From Chitinivibrionales bacterium (GTDB taxonomy: Bacteria; Fibrobacterota; Chitinivibrionia; Chitinivibrionales; WJKA01), in assembly GCA_014728215.1 (NCBI GenBank), contig WJLZ01000203.1, forward strand, positions 1 to 36,087: 36,087 nucleotides of DNA. Direction: 5' to 3'. The position numbers and the translations under genes were made by a program. Below the pieces are notes generated by a model. The model saw only the letters and a list, made by a program, of their open reading frames with translations. It was not told the DNA's origin and did not search any database. Below are positions 15,061 through 23,163 of this stretch, in pieces (within the stretch, counting starts at the first letter, position 1; each line of letters opens with the position of its first letter).

Positions 15061-15096
15061 ACCAAAAAAGCCCCGGACGAAGACATCCAGGGCTTT
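15061..15096 (-). terminator. Intrinsic terminator of hcp
   Basis: On the minus strand a 13-bp stem (15096-15084 with 15079-15067, two G-T wobbles, loop TCTT) contains AAAGCCC / GGGGCTTT. It runs straight into TTTTTT. It lies 26 bases after the hcp stop codon. Confidence 0.88.
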
Positions 15097-15121
15097 ATTA
15101 TTCCATCTGAAAATCGGGAAC

Positions 15122-15607
15122 TTACCTTCCTTCTCTCCAGGAATCGGAAGCCTGAAGGTTTCCATCGAGGTAGGTCCAGGTGATCTTCTGGTAACGCATG
15201 CTCACCTTTTCGAGATGAAGATAGCGTTCCTTTGTGGGGTCTTTAACATTGTACATGATCGGCTGGACCGAACAAATCTTCACATCTTCTAAAAGATGGT
15301 TGAAATATTCGGTTTCGGTGCCTGTATCATCAATACGGAACCACTTCAGCTCGACCTGCGTGAAAGTCTGGCCCTCACACACTGCTTTGTAAAGGTACGG
15401 CGATGAAGCATCATAGGCTTTCACAAGCGTAATGGCTTCATGCTTTCTGGTACCTGTCAGCTTACCGGTATCGGGATCGGTGGGGATCCGCACTTCATGA
15501 TGAAACTCATGAACTTCGATACTTCCTTCACGGCCAGCGACATCCACAGAACCTTTAACTTCACTGCCGTTTTCATCTGTCATCCACATATAGGCCGGTA
15601 TTGGCAT
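15122..15607 (-). CDS. hcp: Type VI secretion tube protein Hcp
   Basis: Subunit of the hexameric inner tube that the T6SS sheath ejects. At 161 residues it matches Hcp1-family proteins in length and layout: MPIPAYMWM at the start, GREGSIEVHEFHHEV, the loop GKLTGTRKHEAITLVKAYD, KWFRID and LHLEKVSMRYQKITW near the end. The ATG at 15607 has a strong AAAGGAG. It has its own promoter region with a CRP/FNR-type palindrome and its own terminator, so it can be expressed far above tssABC, as a tube protein must be. About 190 bases separate it from tssC. Confidence 0.94.
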   Translation of the reverse strand: MPIPAYMWMTDENGSEVKGSVDVAGREGSIEVHEFHHEVRIPTDPDTGKLTGTRKHEAITLVKAYDASSPYLYKAVCEGQTFTQVELKWFRIDDTGTETEYFNHLLEDVKICSVQPIMYNVKDPTKERYLHLEKVSMRYQKITWTYLDGNLQASDSWREGR

Positions 15608-15655
15608 GACCTACTCCTTTCAAAGAAGGGTGAATTGTTTTTTGTTTACGACTTA

Positions 15656-15699
15656 AATATATTATTCCAGCACATGCAAAGTCTGTGATTCAAATCACA
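15656..15699 (-). promoter_or_regulatory. hcp promoter with CRP/FNR-type site
   Basis: TGTGATTTGAATCACA (15699-15684, minus strand) is a perfect palindrome that matches the CRP consensus TGTGA-N6-TCACA in all ten fixed bases; it also has the TGAT-N4-ATCA core shared with FNR-type sites. A -10 candidate TATATT lies at 15661-15656 with no good -35. If transcription starts near 15649, the site centres about 42 bases upstream, the class II activator position. Confidence 0.65.
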
Positions 15700-15800
15700 A
15701 ACCATGCACTTTTTTAACAGTTCGATTTTCGGCAGCCCATACCGGACCATCCTCAAATATGCGCAGCTCACGAAAAGTTGACACATAGAACACACTGTCT

Positions 15801-17321
15801 CTACTTACTTTTCGGCATCTGCGATACCAGCGACAGATTGATATCGATACCCTCGATCTGGAAGTGCGGCATGACCGCAAGGCCAACCGTGAAAAATCCA
15901 GGATTATCCTCGATCTCTTTCACTTCAACTTCAGCGGCTTTCAGCGGATGGGTAGCGATCAGCTCGGGACCGGGATCGTTCATTTCGGTTACCAGTCCGT
16001 TAATCCATTCCTGCAATTCATCCTGCAGTACTTTCCGGCTCTTGGTGGATCCGATATTTTCACGCTGTATTACCTTCAGGTAATGGGCGATACGGGAAAC
16101 AAGGAAAATATAGGGAAGCCGCGAATTAATCCGCATATTTGCCGTGATTGCAGGATCATCATACTCCTGTGGTTTCTGAGTCGAATTAGCAGAAAAGAAA
16201 CAGGCGTAGTTTCTGTTTTTATAGAATGAAAGCGGAATGAATCCTTCCTGGGCAAATTCAAATTCCCGCGTTTCAGGAATGAGAATCTCGGTAGGAATTT
16301 TCATCTGTTTGCCTTTACCGACATCGTACAGGTGAATCGGCAGATCCTCGACCTTTCCGCCGGCTTCCGGGCCTCTGATCTGCACACACCATCCGTTGTC
16401 AACAAATGAGCGCACCATGTTGGCTGCGAAAGCAAAGGATGCATTCCCCCAGAGATATTTTTCGTGGTCGTCGCCTTTCACACCCTCTTCATAATTGAAT
16501 TCCTTCACCGGCTGCGTTTCGGAACCGTAGGGCAGACGGAGTGCAAACCGGGGAAGCACCAGGCCGACATATCGAGAATCCTCGGACTCCCTGAAACTGT
16601 TCCATTTCAGAAATTCGGAACGCTCCATGTAGTTATGAAGGTCTTCGATTTTCGGAAGGTCGTGGACATTATCCTTCCCAAAAAATTTCGGTGTTGCCGA
16701 ACCGATAAAGGGGCAATGGCATGATGATGAAACCTTTGCGATTTCCTGCAGCAGACCGACATCGGCCGCGCCGCTGTTAAAATCGTAATTGGAGACGATT
16801 GCGCCGTAGGGTTCACCGCCGGGTGTGTCATACTCATCGGTATAGACATGTTTGTAAAGCCCCGACTGGATTGTTTCGGGAGCATCTTCGAAATCTTCCG
16901 CCAATTCATCCTTGGATGCATCCAGAAGGTCGATCTTGACATTTTTCCGGAAATCGGTGCGGTCGACCAGAAACTTCAGACTCCGCCATGCCGATTCCAT
17001 TTTCTGGAATTTCTCATTATGTATGATTTCATCCAGCTGGTGTGACAGTTTTTTGTCGATTTCGGCGATATGCTGATCGAGCAGCACCTTATCGATTTTA
17101 TCGACGGTCTGTTCAGATTCGAGAACGCTGCTGACAAAGAAGGCCAGGGCCGCACCGATTCGTTCATTGGCATTACTGTCGGCCAGTGCCTCGGCATTCT
17201 TATAATTGACAACATCCACCGCTGATTCGGGGACCGATAAATTCATTGTCTGATAAATATATTCCAGGCTGGTTGCATTTTCGGCCTGTGCTTCCGCCTG
17301 TTTTTCTTCTTGATTTGCCAT
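15801..17321 (-). CDS. tssC: Type VI secretion contractile sheath large subunit TssC
   Basis: Large subunit (VipB type) of the contractile sheath that wraps the Hcp tube. At 506 residues the length is typical. Family features include ALAFFVSSVLESEQTVDKID near 40-60, WRSLKFLVDRTDFRKNVKID, the conserved LVLPRFALRLPYG, an NASFAFAANMVRSF stretch and the C-terminal SRLPYIFLVSRIAHYLKVIQ. The ATG at 17321 has GAGGAG at good spacing. It follows tssB by 50 bases that include a perfect 16-base palindrome. No terminator is seen between it and hcp, so read-through is possible. Confidence 0.95.
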   Translation of the reverse strand: MANQEEKQAEAQAENATSLEYIYQTMNLSVPESAVDVVNYKNAEALADSNANERIGAALAFFVSSVLESEQTVDKIDKVLLDQHIAEIDKKLSHQLDEIIHNEKFQKMESAWRSLKFLVDRTDFRKNVKIDLLDASKDELAEDFEDAPETIQSGLYKHVYTDEYDTPGGEPYGAIVSNYDFNSGAADVGLLQEIAKVSSSCHCPFIGSATPKFFGKDNVHDLPKIEDLHNYMERSEFLKWNSFRESEDSRYVGLVLPRFALRLPYGSETQPVKEFNYEEGVKGDDHEKYLWGNASFAFAANMVRSFVDNGWCVQIRGPEAGGKVEDLPIHLYDVGKGKQMKIPTEILIPETREFEFAQEGFIPLSFYKNRNYACFFSANSTQKPQEYDDPAITANMRINSRLPYIFLVSRIAHYLKVIQRENIGSTKSRKVLQDELQEWINGLVTEMNDPGPELIATHPLKAAEVEVKEIEDNPGFFTVGLAVMPHFQIEGIDINLSLVSQMPKSK

Positions 17322-17352
17322 AATCGTTACTCCTCGGTTTGTATGACAATAG

Positions 17353-17368
17353 GGTATGCCGGCATACC
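17353..17368. repeat. Perfect 16-base palindrome between tssB and tssC
   Basis: GGTATGCC followed directly by GGCATACC. In RNA it would form a short hairpin between the two sheath genes, upstream of the tssC Shine-Dalgarno. The theme resembles the hairpin at 379-400. It could affect mRNA processing or bind a protein. Confidence 0.55.
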
Positions 17369-17371
17369 GGC

Positions 17372-17893
17372 TTACTTGCTCTCTTCCTTGCTTTCTTCTT
17401 CAGTTTCTTCCGGAACAATTTTCTTTAATTCTTCCTGCAACGATTTCGCCGTATCAGGATCTTTGATGATATCTTCAAGACGTTTTCTGAATTCTCTGTT
17501 GTCTAAAAGATTCGATTTCAGATCCTTGATCAGGTTCCGGGCTGCAAGAAGCTTGCTGAGGGCGGGGACCTCCTTGGCGATATTTTCGGGCTTAAAAGAA
17601 TCCATGTTTTTAATATCAAGATCGACATTGATATTGCCCTCTCCGGTCAGTTTGTTTTCGACCGAATATTTCAGGTTGAGGTCCATGCTTTCCATAACCT
17701 GGGTGAAATTGTTCTTGTTGATATTGATCTTTTCCCGATCGACCACCCGTTCATCATGCTCCTCGCCTGAAAACTCTCCCATGACAAGCATCTTCAGAGG
17801 CAATTCAACTTTCTTCTTTGCATCACCCTTACCCACATCAAGTTTAAGATTGATCCGTGCAGGGGGGATTTCATTTTGAAAACTTCCGGCCAT
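17372..17893 (-). CDS. tssB: Type VI secretion contractile sheath small subunit TssB
   Basis: Small sheath subunit (VipA type), partner of TssC. The 173 residues show the family start (ARINLKLDVGKGDAKKKVEL), KMLVMGEFSG, the INKNNFTQVMESMDLNLKYSV block, and the acidic helical C-terminus (LARNLIKDLKSNLLDNREFR-like helix). It ends in an unusually Glu-rich tail (EETEEESKEESK). The ATG at 17893 is 23 bases after tssA. Gene order A-B-C on one strand indicates one transcript. Confidence 0.95.
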   Translation of the reverse strand: MAGSFQNEIPPARINLKLDVGKGDAKKKVELPLKMLVMGEFSGEEHDERVVDREKININKNNFTQVMESMDLNLKYSVENKLTGEGNINVDLDIKNMDSFKPENIAKEVPALSKLLAARNLIKDLKSNLLDNREFRKRLEDIIKDPDTAKSLQEELKKIVPEETEEESKEESK

Positions 17894-17916
17894 AATAACC
17901 TGCCTTTCCGTTTAAT

Positions 17917-19374
17917 TTATTTGTTTAATGTAAATGCCTTAGTCGGGTTTATCTGACTTATCTTTTTTACCGTATCATTGAGTTTTGTTGTCATCTCCAC
18001 CTGTTGATTCTGCGGCTTGTTTGCCCTTCCAACCTTAAGCGCCTGTACCAAAACCGCCCATGCTTCCACCGCCAGATCGGGATTCCACAAATGGAGATGG
18101 TAGGTGTCGATTTTTTCGTCAAGGGCCTCCAGAATCGAAACGGCGATATCGGGTTGTTTACCCTTGAGGAGGAGTTGCCCCATCAAAATAGACCGGTTGA
18201 AATTATCTTCTTCGCACGAAGAACTCCTGATTCCATTCTGCAGCAGCTCCAGCGCCTTATCGACTTTTCCGGTGGCTGCCAGTGACTGGGCTTCACGTTT
18301 TTCCTTTTCAAGGATATCTTCATCATCGTCTTCATCGCCGTCATTATCGCCCCCCTTGCCTCCCGAGAGTGCAGACATGACTTCGGATTTTATCCAGCTC
18401 TTTGTCGTATCATCGCAAAACGGTGTCCCATCGGTAAAAGCCAACTCCACCAGCGTGGGTATCCGTTTAAGGAGCACGGCGGTTTCAATAAGAATGATAT
18501 CCCGTATTGCTGCATTGCTTTCACCAAGCTCCTTGCAGGCGGTTGCGGAATATCGTTGCAGATCGAGCCAGAGGTGGTTTCCGGCGCCGGTAAACGTTTC
18601 TTCGGACTTTTCAAAGAGTGTTTTCCAGTCTTTCTGACCAATCAATCCTTCAAGAAAGGCTTTCTGCTGGGCATTGGGTCCTTGGAGCTGCGTTTTGCCG
18701 TCGGATGCCGGAGGTGCATTCTCCATCAGATCCCACCTGAGTGAACGCATAAGACGGTATCCCATTATTTTTACGGGCTCTTTTTCAATAAGAAACCGGG
18801 CAAGTTTTTTTCCTTCAGTCTGGGCCTGCTTTGGCGTCTCATAGGCCTGAGCTTGATTCTGGGCAGGTTGTTGCTGTGACTGCTCGGCTTTGGGCTTCGG
18901 CTTACAAGCCTTTTCCCAGGACTGGGCTTTTTTAAAGAGATTCGATGGAAAGGGAGAACCATCGGGAAATTTTGATTCCAGAATACTTTTCAGTTTTGTA
19001 AGCGATTCAACAAGCCGCGTTATGTGTTCATAGTCGCTTTCGGTGGGCTTTTTCTGATTACAGAATTCGGTATATCGCTCTTCTGAAATCCATTTAATTG
19101 CCAGCCCTTTGGCCCGCGGGCGAGCAGGGAAACAATTATCATAATCCTGTTCTGTAAGTGATGTCATGCCCTCAAACAGATCTGCAAATGCTTCCCACTG
19201 TTCGTCACGAAGCAACGCAAAGCTTAAAAAGGCCATCACCCGCAGATCCTTTGATTTTTCGGCCAGGATTTTCCTGCTGTTATTTATGATCAATTCATAA
19301 TCGATCCCTCCAAGTTTCCCTATTTCACTCTTGAGGGCATCGAAATCGGTATCGTAATTGACATTCTCTCCCAT
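17917..19374 (-). CDS. tssA: Type VI secretion protein TssA (ImpA N-terminal family)
   Basis: TssA-type protein that caps or starts sheath assembly at the baseplate. The N-terminal ImpA domain covers about 10-130: DYELIINNSRKILAEKSKDL, then FADLFEGMTSLTEQDYDNCF, which resembles the family's signature region where a subunit count is followed by a C-F/W-P motif. A Gln/Ala-rich linker (about 155-190) leads to a VasJ-like helical C-terminal domain (about 190-485) with an acidic insert (DNDGDEDDDEDILEKEK). The ATG at 19374 has GGAG about 8 bases upstream. It heads the tssABC unit. Confidence 0.85.
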   Translation of the reverse strand: MGENVNYDTDFDALKSEIGKLGGIDYELIINNSRKILAEKSKDLRVMAFLSFALLRDEQWEAFADLFEGMTSLTEQDYDNCFPARPRAKGLAIKWISEERYTEFCNQKKPTESDYEHITRLVESLTKLKSILESKFPDGSPFPSNLFKKAQSWEKACKPKPKAEQSQQQPAQNQAQAYETPKQAQTEGKKLARFLIEKEPVKIMGYRLMRSLRWDLMENAPPASDGKTQLQGPNAQQKAFLEGLIGQKDWKTLFEKSEETFTGAGNHLWLDLQRYSATACKELGESNAAIRDIILIETAVLLKRIPTLVELAFTDGTPFCDDTTKSWIKSEVMSALSGGKGGDNDGDEDDDEDILEKEKREAQSLAATGKVDKALELLQNGIRSSSCEEDNFNRSILMGQLLLKGKQPDIAVSILEALDEKIDTYHLHLWNPDLAVEAWAVLVQALKVGRANKPQNQQVEMTTKLNDTVKKISQINPTKAFTLNK

Positions 19375-19657
19375 GGGATTATCTCCGGGTATGGGAGATT
19401 TGATTATTTCGAGCAGGTCGGAAATATGCTTCTCCTAGGCTAAGAATTTTCGGGATAGGCATCCACAAAAATCTGCAATCCACTACAATATAATAATTCA
19501 CTTAATAAAGGGGCTATAGTTTTCTATTTTGCCAATAATTTTTTGTTTACCCGTCCCAAGCCCTTTGAGAAGGAGCGGGTGAGGACCAATAAAAATCGGT
19601 GGCAGAAAGACATGCTCAAATCAAATCACGGAAATTGGCGGCGGGGAACCGCCCGTG

Positions 19658-20371
19658 TTAGAGGTTTTCCATGCGGAGCATATCTTTCCTTTTGTTGATA
19701 TACTTTTCGAAATCAAGGGAGGTAAGCGAAAGCATATAATCGAAACGCTTGTCTGCAGCCGATACATTAACCGAGAAAATTACCCGGGTTTTAGGGAAAT
19801 CCCACCGTGCATAGGCTGAAGTAATGATACGTTTATAATATTCCGAAGGATGGTAGCGCAGATTCCAGCGCTCCTTCTGAATGTATCGATCGGTGTTCAG
19901 AAATATCTTCCGTGGATCGAGTCCCTTGAACACCGGTTGTTTTTTACCATATTTCTTGCGTAATAAATCATAAATATCATGAACAAAGGTCAGCGACTGA
20001 TCCCGGATATGCCGGTAATACTCATCCACGCTGCGAAAAACATTGTAATTGAAATCATAGGATGCCAGGTGGTCAAAATCAAAAACGACCGTTACCTGAA
20101 AAAATCGGTCTTCCACAAAAAAGTAGCGGATTTCCGCCGGATATCCGGCAATATCAGCACTGCTGGAATAGACCGAAAGATTCAATTCTTCGGGAAAATC
20201 GGTTTCGAGCTGAACCTGTTTCCACTGCTCAGGCTTAACCGTACTTCGTACTTCTGAAGCACTCATACCCCATACCGCATTCTGAAAACCGACCGGCGGT
20301 TCCGCTGCAAATACCGGATATATCAGTGCAATGCATAATAAAAATTCTACTCCTTTAATCATACAATACAT
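19658..20371 (-). CDS. Exported protein of unknown function
   Basis: A 237-residue protein with a signal peptide (about residues 4-22, ending FAA before EPPVG). The mature start GFQNAVWGMSASEV has the W-G-M-S-x-x-E-V pattern common in bacterial periplasmic proteins of unknown role. The rest is Tyr/Phe/Arg-rich, with a mixed alpha/beta look and no motif I can name. The first frame codon (20398) is TTG; the ATG at 20371 is preferred because AGAGAGGG lies 12 bases upstream; an ATG at 20362 is also possible. It lies 283 bases beyond tssA on the same strand; a functional link with T6SS is not shown. Confidence 0.65.
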   Translation of the reverse strand: MYCMIKGVEFLLCIALIYPVFAAEPPVGFQNAVWGMSASEVRSTVKPEQWKQVQLETDFPEELNLSVYSSSADIAGYPAEIRYFFVEDRFFQVTVVFDFDHLASYDFNYNVFRSVDEYYRHIRDQSLTFVHDIYDLLRKKYGKKQPVFKGLDPRKIFLNTDRYIQKERWNLRYHPSEYYKRIITSAYARWDFPKTRVIFSVNVSAADKRFDYMLSLTSLDFEKYINKRKDMLRMENL

Positions 20372-20492
20372 TTTATAATAACACCCTCTCTGTATCAACC
20401 TGTCATGCCTTCTATTAAGTAATTCGGTAATCTTTTTTGTTCTCTTGCCTGTTTTGCATGATTCACCTTTGTGTTGCCGCCATCAAATACGT

Positions 20493-21065
20493 TTATCGCC
20501 CGACCGCGCCGTAAAGAATACCACGGTCAATTACACAGGGCTCTCTCCCCACGGTGCCCATCATAACCGGCGCCCGGGCCTGAAAGCCGGTCAGGGAAAT
20601 CCGGGTTCCGCCCCTGCGAGCAAATGATTCGATATCCATTCGCACATAACGCTCGTTCCGTGCCAGAGAATCTTTAGGGACAACCTCGTAGCTCTGGGTG
20701 ACCATATGATGACTCGTGAAACGAAATTTCACCTCCTTCGTACCGATTTTCGTTCGAGGAATCGTATCATTAAAGGGCAAAATAAGCAGTCGCATATACG
20801 ATCCGACCGGGGTGCCGGGCGTTCCCGAAGGAGCATAGTCTTTTGAACAGACAAAGATTACCACCGTATCTACATCAAGGCTGCAGGCGTTCGGGTGATA
20901 ACGGTTGCCCTCCAGTGTAACTTTTCCCCCGTTAACATAACCTTCAAATACCACCGATGGAACATAGGGTGTTTGGGGCGTATTAACATCGCTGCAAAAG
21001 AGAAGGTTAAAGCCCCAGAAAAAGGCACTATACATTACTATACGCCTCATATAAACCATTCTCAT
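20493..21065 (-). CDS. Putative small lipoprotein or exported protein
   Basis: A 190-residue protein of unknown family. A hydrophobic start (RRIVMYSAFFWGFNLLFC) ends at a Cys that could be lipidated, although LLFC is a weak lipobox. The mature part is rich in beta-forming residues (SVVFEGYVNGGKVTLEGN, VDTVVIFVC, KEVKFRF), consistent with a beta-sandwich. Start choice is uncertain: ATG codons at 21065 and 21050 both precede the hydrophobic segment, and no strong Shine-Dalgarno separates them. It is transcribed away from murB. Confidence 0.55.
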   Translation of the reverse strand: MRMVYMRRIVMYSAFFWGFNLLFCSDVNTPQTPYVPSVVFEGYVNGGKVTLEGNRYHPNACSLDVDTVVIFVCSKDYAPSGTPGTPVGSYMRLLILPFNDTIPRTKIGTKEVKFRFTSHHMVTQSYEVVPKDSLARNERYVRMDIESFARRGGTRISLTGFQARAPVMMGTVGREPCVIDRGILYGAVGR

Positions 21066-21159
21066 TATTCCGTCGTTTGCCCGTATATCCACAAAAAGCT
21101 GTATCAATCCTTTTCTCAAACTATTTTTCTAATTATCACTTCACTTTAATGATACTACT

Positions 21160-22101
21160 ATGCCGGATAAAGTTCTACTCGATTTCTTTGAAAGCCGAAG
21201 CACGGGGTGTTATCATATCGATGAGCCCCTCTCGCTGCATACGTCATACCGGGTCGGCGGACCGGCCGACATATTCGCCTTTCCCGACAGACTCGACACT
21301 CTGATCGAAATCCTTCAGTTTTGTAAAAAAAACCGCATTCCATTTTTCTTTCTCGGCCAGGGCGCCAATGTCCTTGTTTCAGATAAGGGATACCGGGGAG
21401 TGGTTGTCACCCTGCGCAGAGGTTTTAACTCACTTTCTTCTGACGGCCCTTTCGTTGATATTGATGCCGGCGTTTTACTTCGGGACCTTGTGATTTTTTG
21501 CGAGTACAACTCTCTTGGCGGTGTCGAGTATTTAGCAGGAATTCCCGGTACGGTTGGTGGCGCACTTACCATGAACGCCGGTGTCGATCGTGCTGAAATC
21601 GGTGATGTTGTCGAGAAGGTAACGATACTGGACCACAATTATATCCCTGTGACTATAAACCGGAATGAAATTTCCTTTGGCTACCGTTCCGCGCCCGAAC
21701 TCCAAGGCCGGCCTGTAATCGGCTGTCTTCTGAAGCTTTCCCGGGCCAACCAGGCCCATCTGAAAGAGATACGTTGTTCGCAAATCAGCAGGCGCCGAAA
21801 AAAACAGCCCTTGGAGATGCCGTCATGCGGAAGCGTATTCAAACGACCCCCCGGCTATTATGTCGGACAGATGGTCGAAGAGCTTGGCTTGAAAGGATTT
21901 CGGCATAATGATGCAAAAATCTCCGAAAAACATGGTGGTTTCATTCTCAATTGCGGAAATGCCCGGGCCGATGATATTCTCTTTTTAATTAAAAAAATGC
22001 GCGCTGAAATACTCAGGCAATACAATGTCAAACTAGAACCCGAAGTGCGCTTTCTTGGATTCGAACGGCCGGTTGATGAACTTCCGGAAACGGATTTTTA
22101 G
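21160..22101 (+). CDS. murB: UDP-N-acetylenolpyruvoylglucosamine reductase (MurB)
   Basis: FAD enzyme that reduces UDP-GlcNAc-enolpyruvate to UDP-MurNAc in peptidoglycan synthesis. Family landmarks are present: HTSYRVGGPADIFAFP (about 27-42), LGQGANVLVSDKGYRGVVV, EYLAGIPGTVGGALTMNAG (FAD binding), FGYRSAPE, the catalytic-serine block CGSVFKRP near 222-229 and the EKHGGFILNCGNA end. At 313 residues it is typical of the shorter MurB class. The family's usual PSAGS is PSCGS here. It is divergent from the lipoprotein gene on the left; the 94-base gap must hold both promoters. Confidence 0.95.
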   Translation: MPDKVLLDFFESRSTGCYHIDEPLSLHTSYRVGGPADIFAFPDRLDTLIEILQFCKKNRIPFFFLGQGANVLVSDKGYRGVVVTLRRGFNSLSSDGPFVDIDAGVLLRDLVIFCEYNSLGGVEYLAGIPGTVGGALTMNAGVDRAEIGDVVEKVTILDHNYIPVTINRNEISFGYRSAPELQGRPVIGCLLKLSRANQAHLKEIRCSQISRRRKKQPLEMPSCGSVFKRPPGYYVGQMVEELGLKGFRHNDAKISEKHGGFILNCGNARADDILFLIKKMRAEILRQYNVKLEPEVRFLGFERPVDELPETDF

Positions 22102-22229
22102 CTTTGTTCTCAACCGGTACCGGTGTCGGATAAACAAAAACTGTATTTTTTTTCATCTTTTTATTCCTGCAGGTATTATATTCCTCCTTGTCATTTCCTC
22201 TTTGTGCAATACCATACCGGAGGTATTTC

Positions 22230-23018
22230 ATGGATAAAAACCAGACCGCAGATACACCCCTTGAGCTTTACGAAAAAGCCTACAAACTCCATTACCAGGA
22301 ATATAAGATCGCCGAGGCATGCGCTATCTACCGACAGTTGATCGAAAAATTCCCCGATTCACGGGAATGTGGGTACGCGGTCATTCAGCTCAACAAAATC
22401 GAATCGAACAAGGTAGCAAAACGGCTCCTGCAATCGTCAACCGTCTCTCCCCGTATTTCCTACGCTGCACTAATTATAGGAATTGTCTCCCTGGTAATTA
22501 CGCTCTCGGTTCTTATCCTTTTTTCTGTAGAGTTTAATAATCGGGAAAAGGAAATTGCCGAGTCTCTTACGGTAATCCGTTCATCAGTTGATACCACCCG
22601 GCAGGAAATCAACAACGCACTCCGTATCTCCCGGGCCCTCGGAGCCTTGGTTGGCGGTAACGATGACCATGCTCTTGAAATTCTCCGAACGGTCCAGTCG
22701 TCCGGCAGCCCGGCAATTGCATCATACAGCATTGCCGCCGATATTTATTTGCAAAAAAAACAATACAAAAAAGCAATCGCAGAATACGAAAACCTTCGGA
22801 ATATTTTCCCCGAACTGGAATTTATCCCCGATAAAATCGCCATGATTAAAAGCAGAATAGAACCGGTCGAAAACGATACTGCCCGAGAAGAAGCAGCAAA
22901 CATCGCCGATTCAAACCACCCAAAATCCGGAGCTTCCCTGAATTCGGCTCAGCAAAAAAGCTCCGAATCGACCTTTAAAAAATCGTTGCTTGTTGTCGAC
23001 AGTGTGGAATTCTTCTAA
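22230..23018 (+). CDS. Single-span membrane protein with TPR-like repeats
   Basis: A 262-residue protein of unknown specific role. A short TPR-like helical N-terminus (LYEKAYKLHYQEYKIAEACA) suggests a cytoplasmic domain. One strong membrane span follows at about 78-101 (ISYAALIIGIVSLVITLSVL), then a helical coiled-coil stretch and a second TPR-like region (AADIYLQKKQYKKAIAEYEN) outside. The C-terminus is Ser/Asn-rich. ATG 22230 is chosen over the earlier frame opening because GGAGG sits 6 bases upstream. It follows murB by 128 bases and ends before a strong terminator. Confidence 0.7.
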   Translation: MDKNQTADTPLELYEKAYKLHYQEYKIAEACAIYRQLIEKFPDSRECGYAVIQLNKIESNKVAKRLLQSSTVSPRISYAALIIGIVSLVITLSVLILFSVEFNNREKEIAESLTVIRSSVDTTRQEINNALRISRALGALVGGNDDHALEILRTVQSSGSPAIASYSIAADIYLQKKQYKKAIAEYENLRNIFPELEFIPDKIAMIKSRIEPVENDTAREEAANIADSNHPKSGASLNSAQQKSSESTFKKSLLVVDSVEFF

Positions 23019-23106
23019 GCTCGAATTCAGCCCGGTTCGCCGCGGAGCCGCAGAGAAGAGCGTTTCGACTGAATAAAACCCGGCAAGTCTACTGTTAATG
23101 CACAAA

Positions 23107-23141
23107 GCCCTGTCCTTTGCATGAAAGGACAGGGCATTTTT
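23107..23141 (+). terminator. Strong terminator between convergent genes
   Basis: GCCCTGTCCTTT and AAAGGACAGGGC form a perfect 12-bp stem (23107-23118 with 23124-23135) around a 5-base loop, followed by ATTTTT on the plus strand. The minus strand reads into CTTTGTG, so it may also work weakly for the lipoprotein gene ending at 23164. Confidence 0.9.
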
Positions 23142-23163
23142 ATAACCACCCGAAAACAGCTTA

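Noticed and set aside
19640-19653. GGCGG-GGAA-CCGCC hairpin as a terminator
   Set aside because: The stem is only 5 bp and no T-run follows on the minus strand, so it is too weak to call.
23033-23060. GCCGCGGAGCCGCAGAG-type sequence after the TPR-like gene
   Set aside because: It looks like another dispersed short repeat but only one copy was seen, so no family can be defined here.
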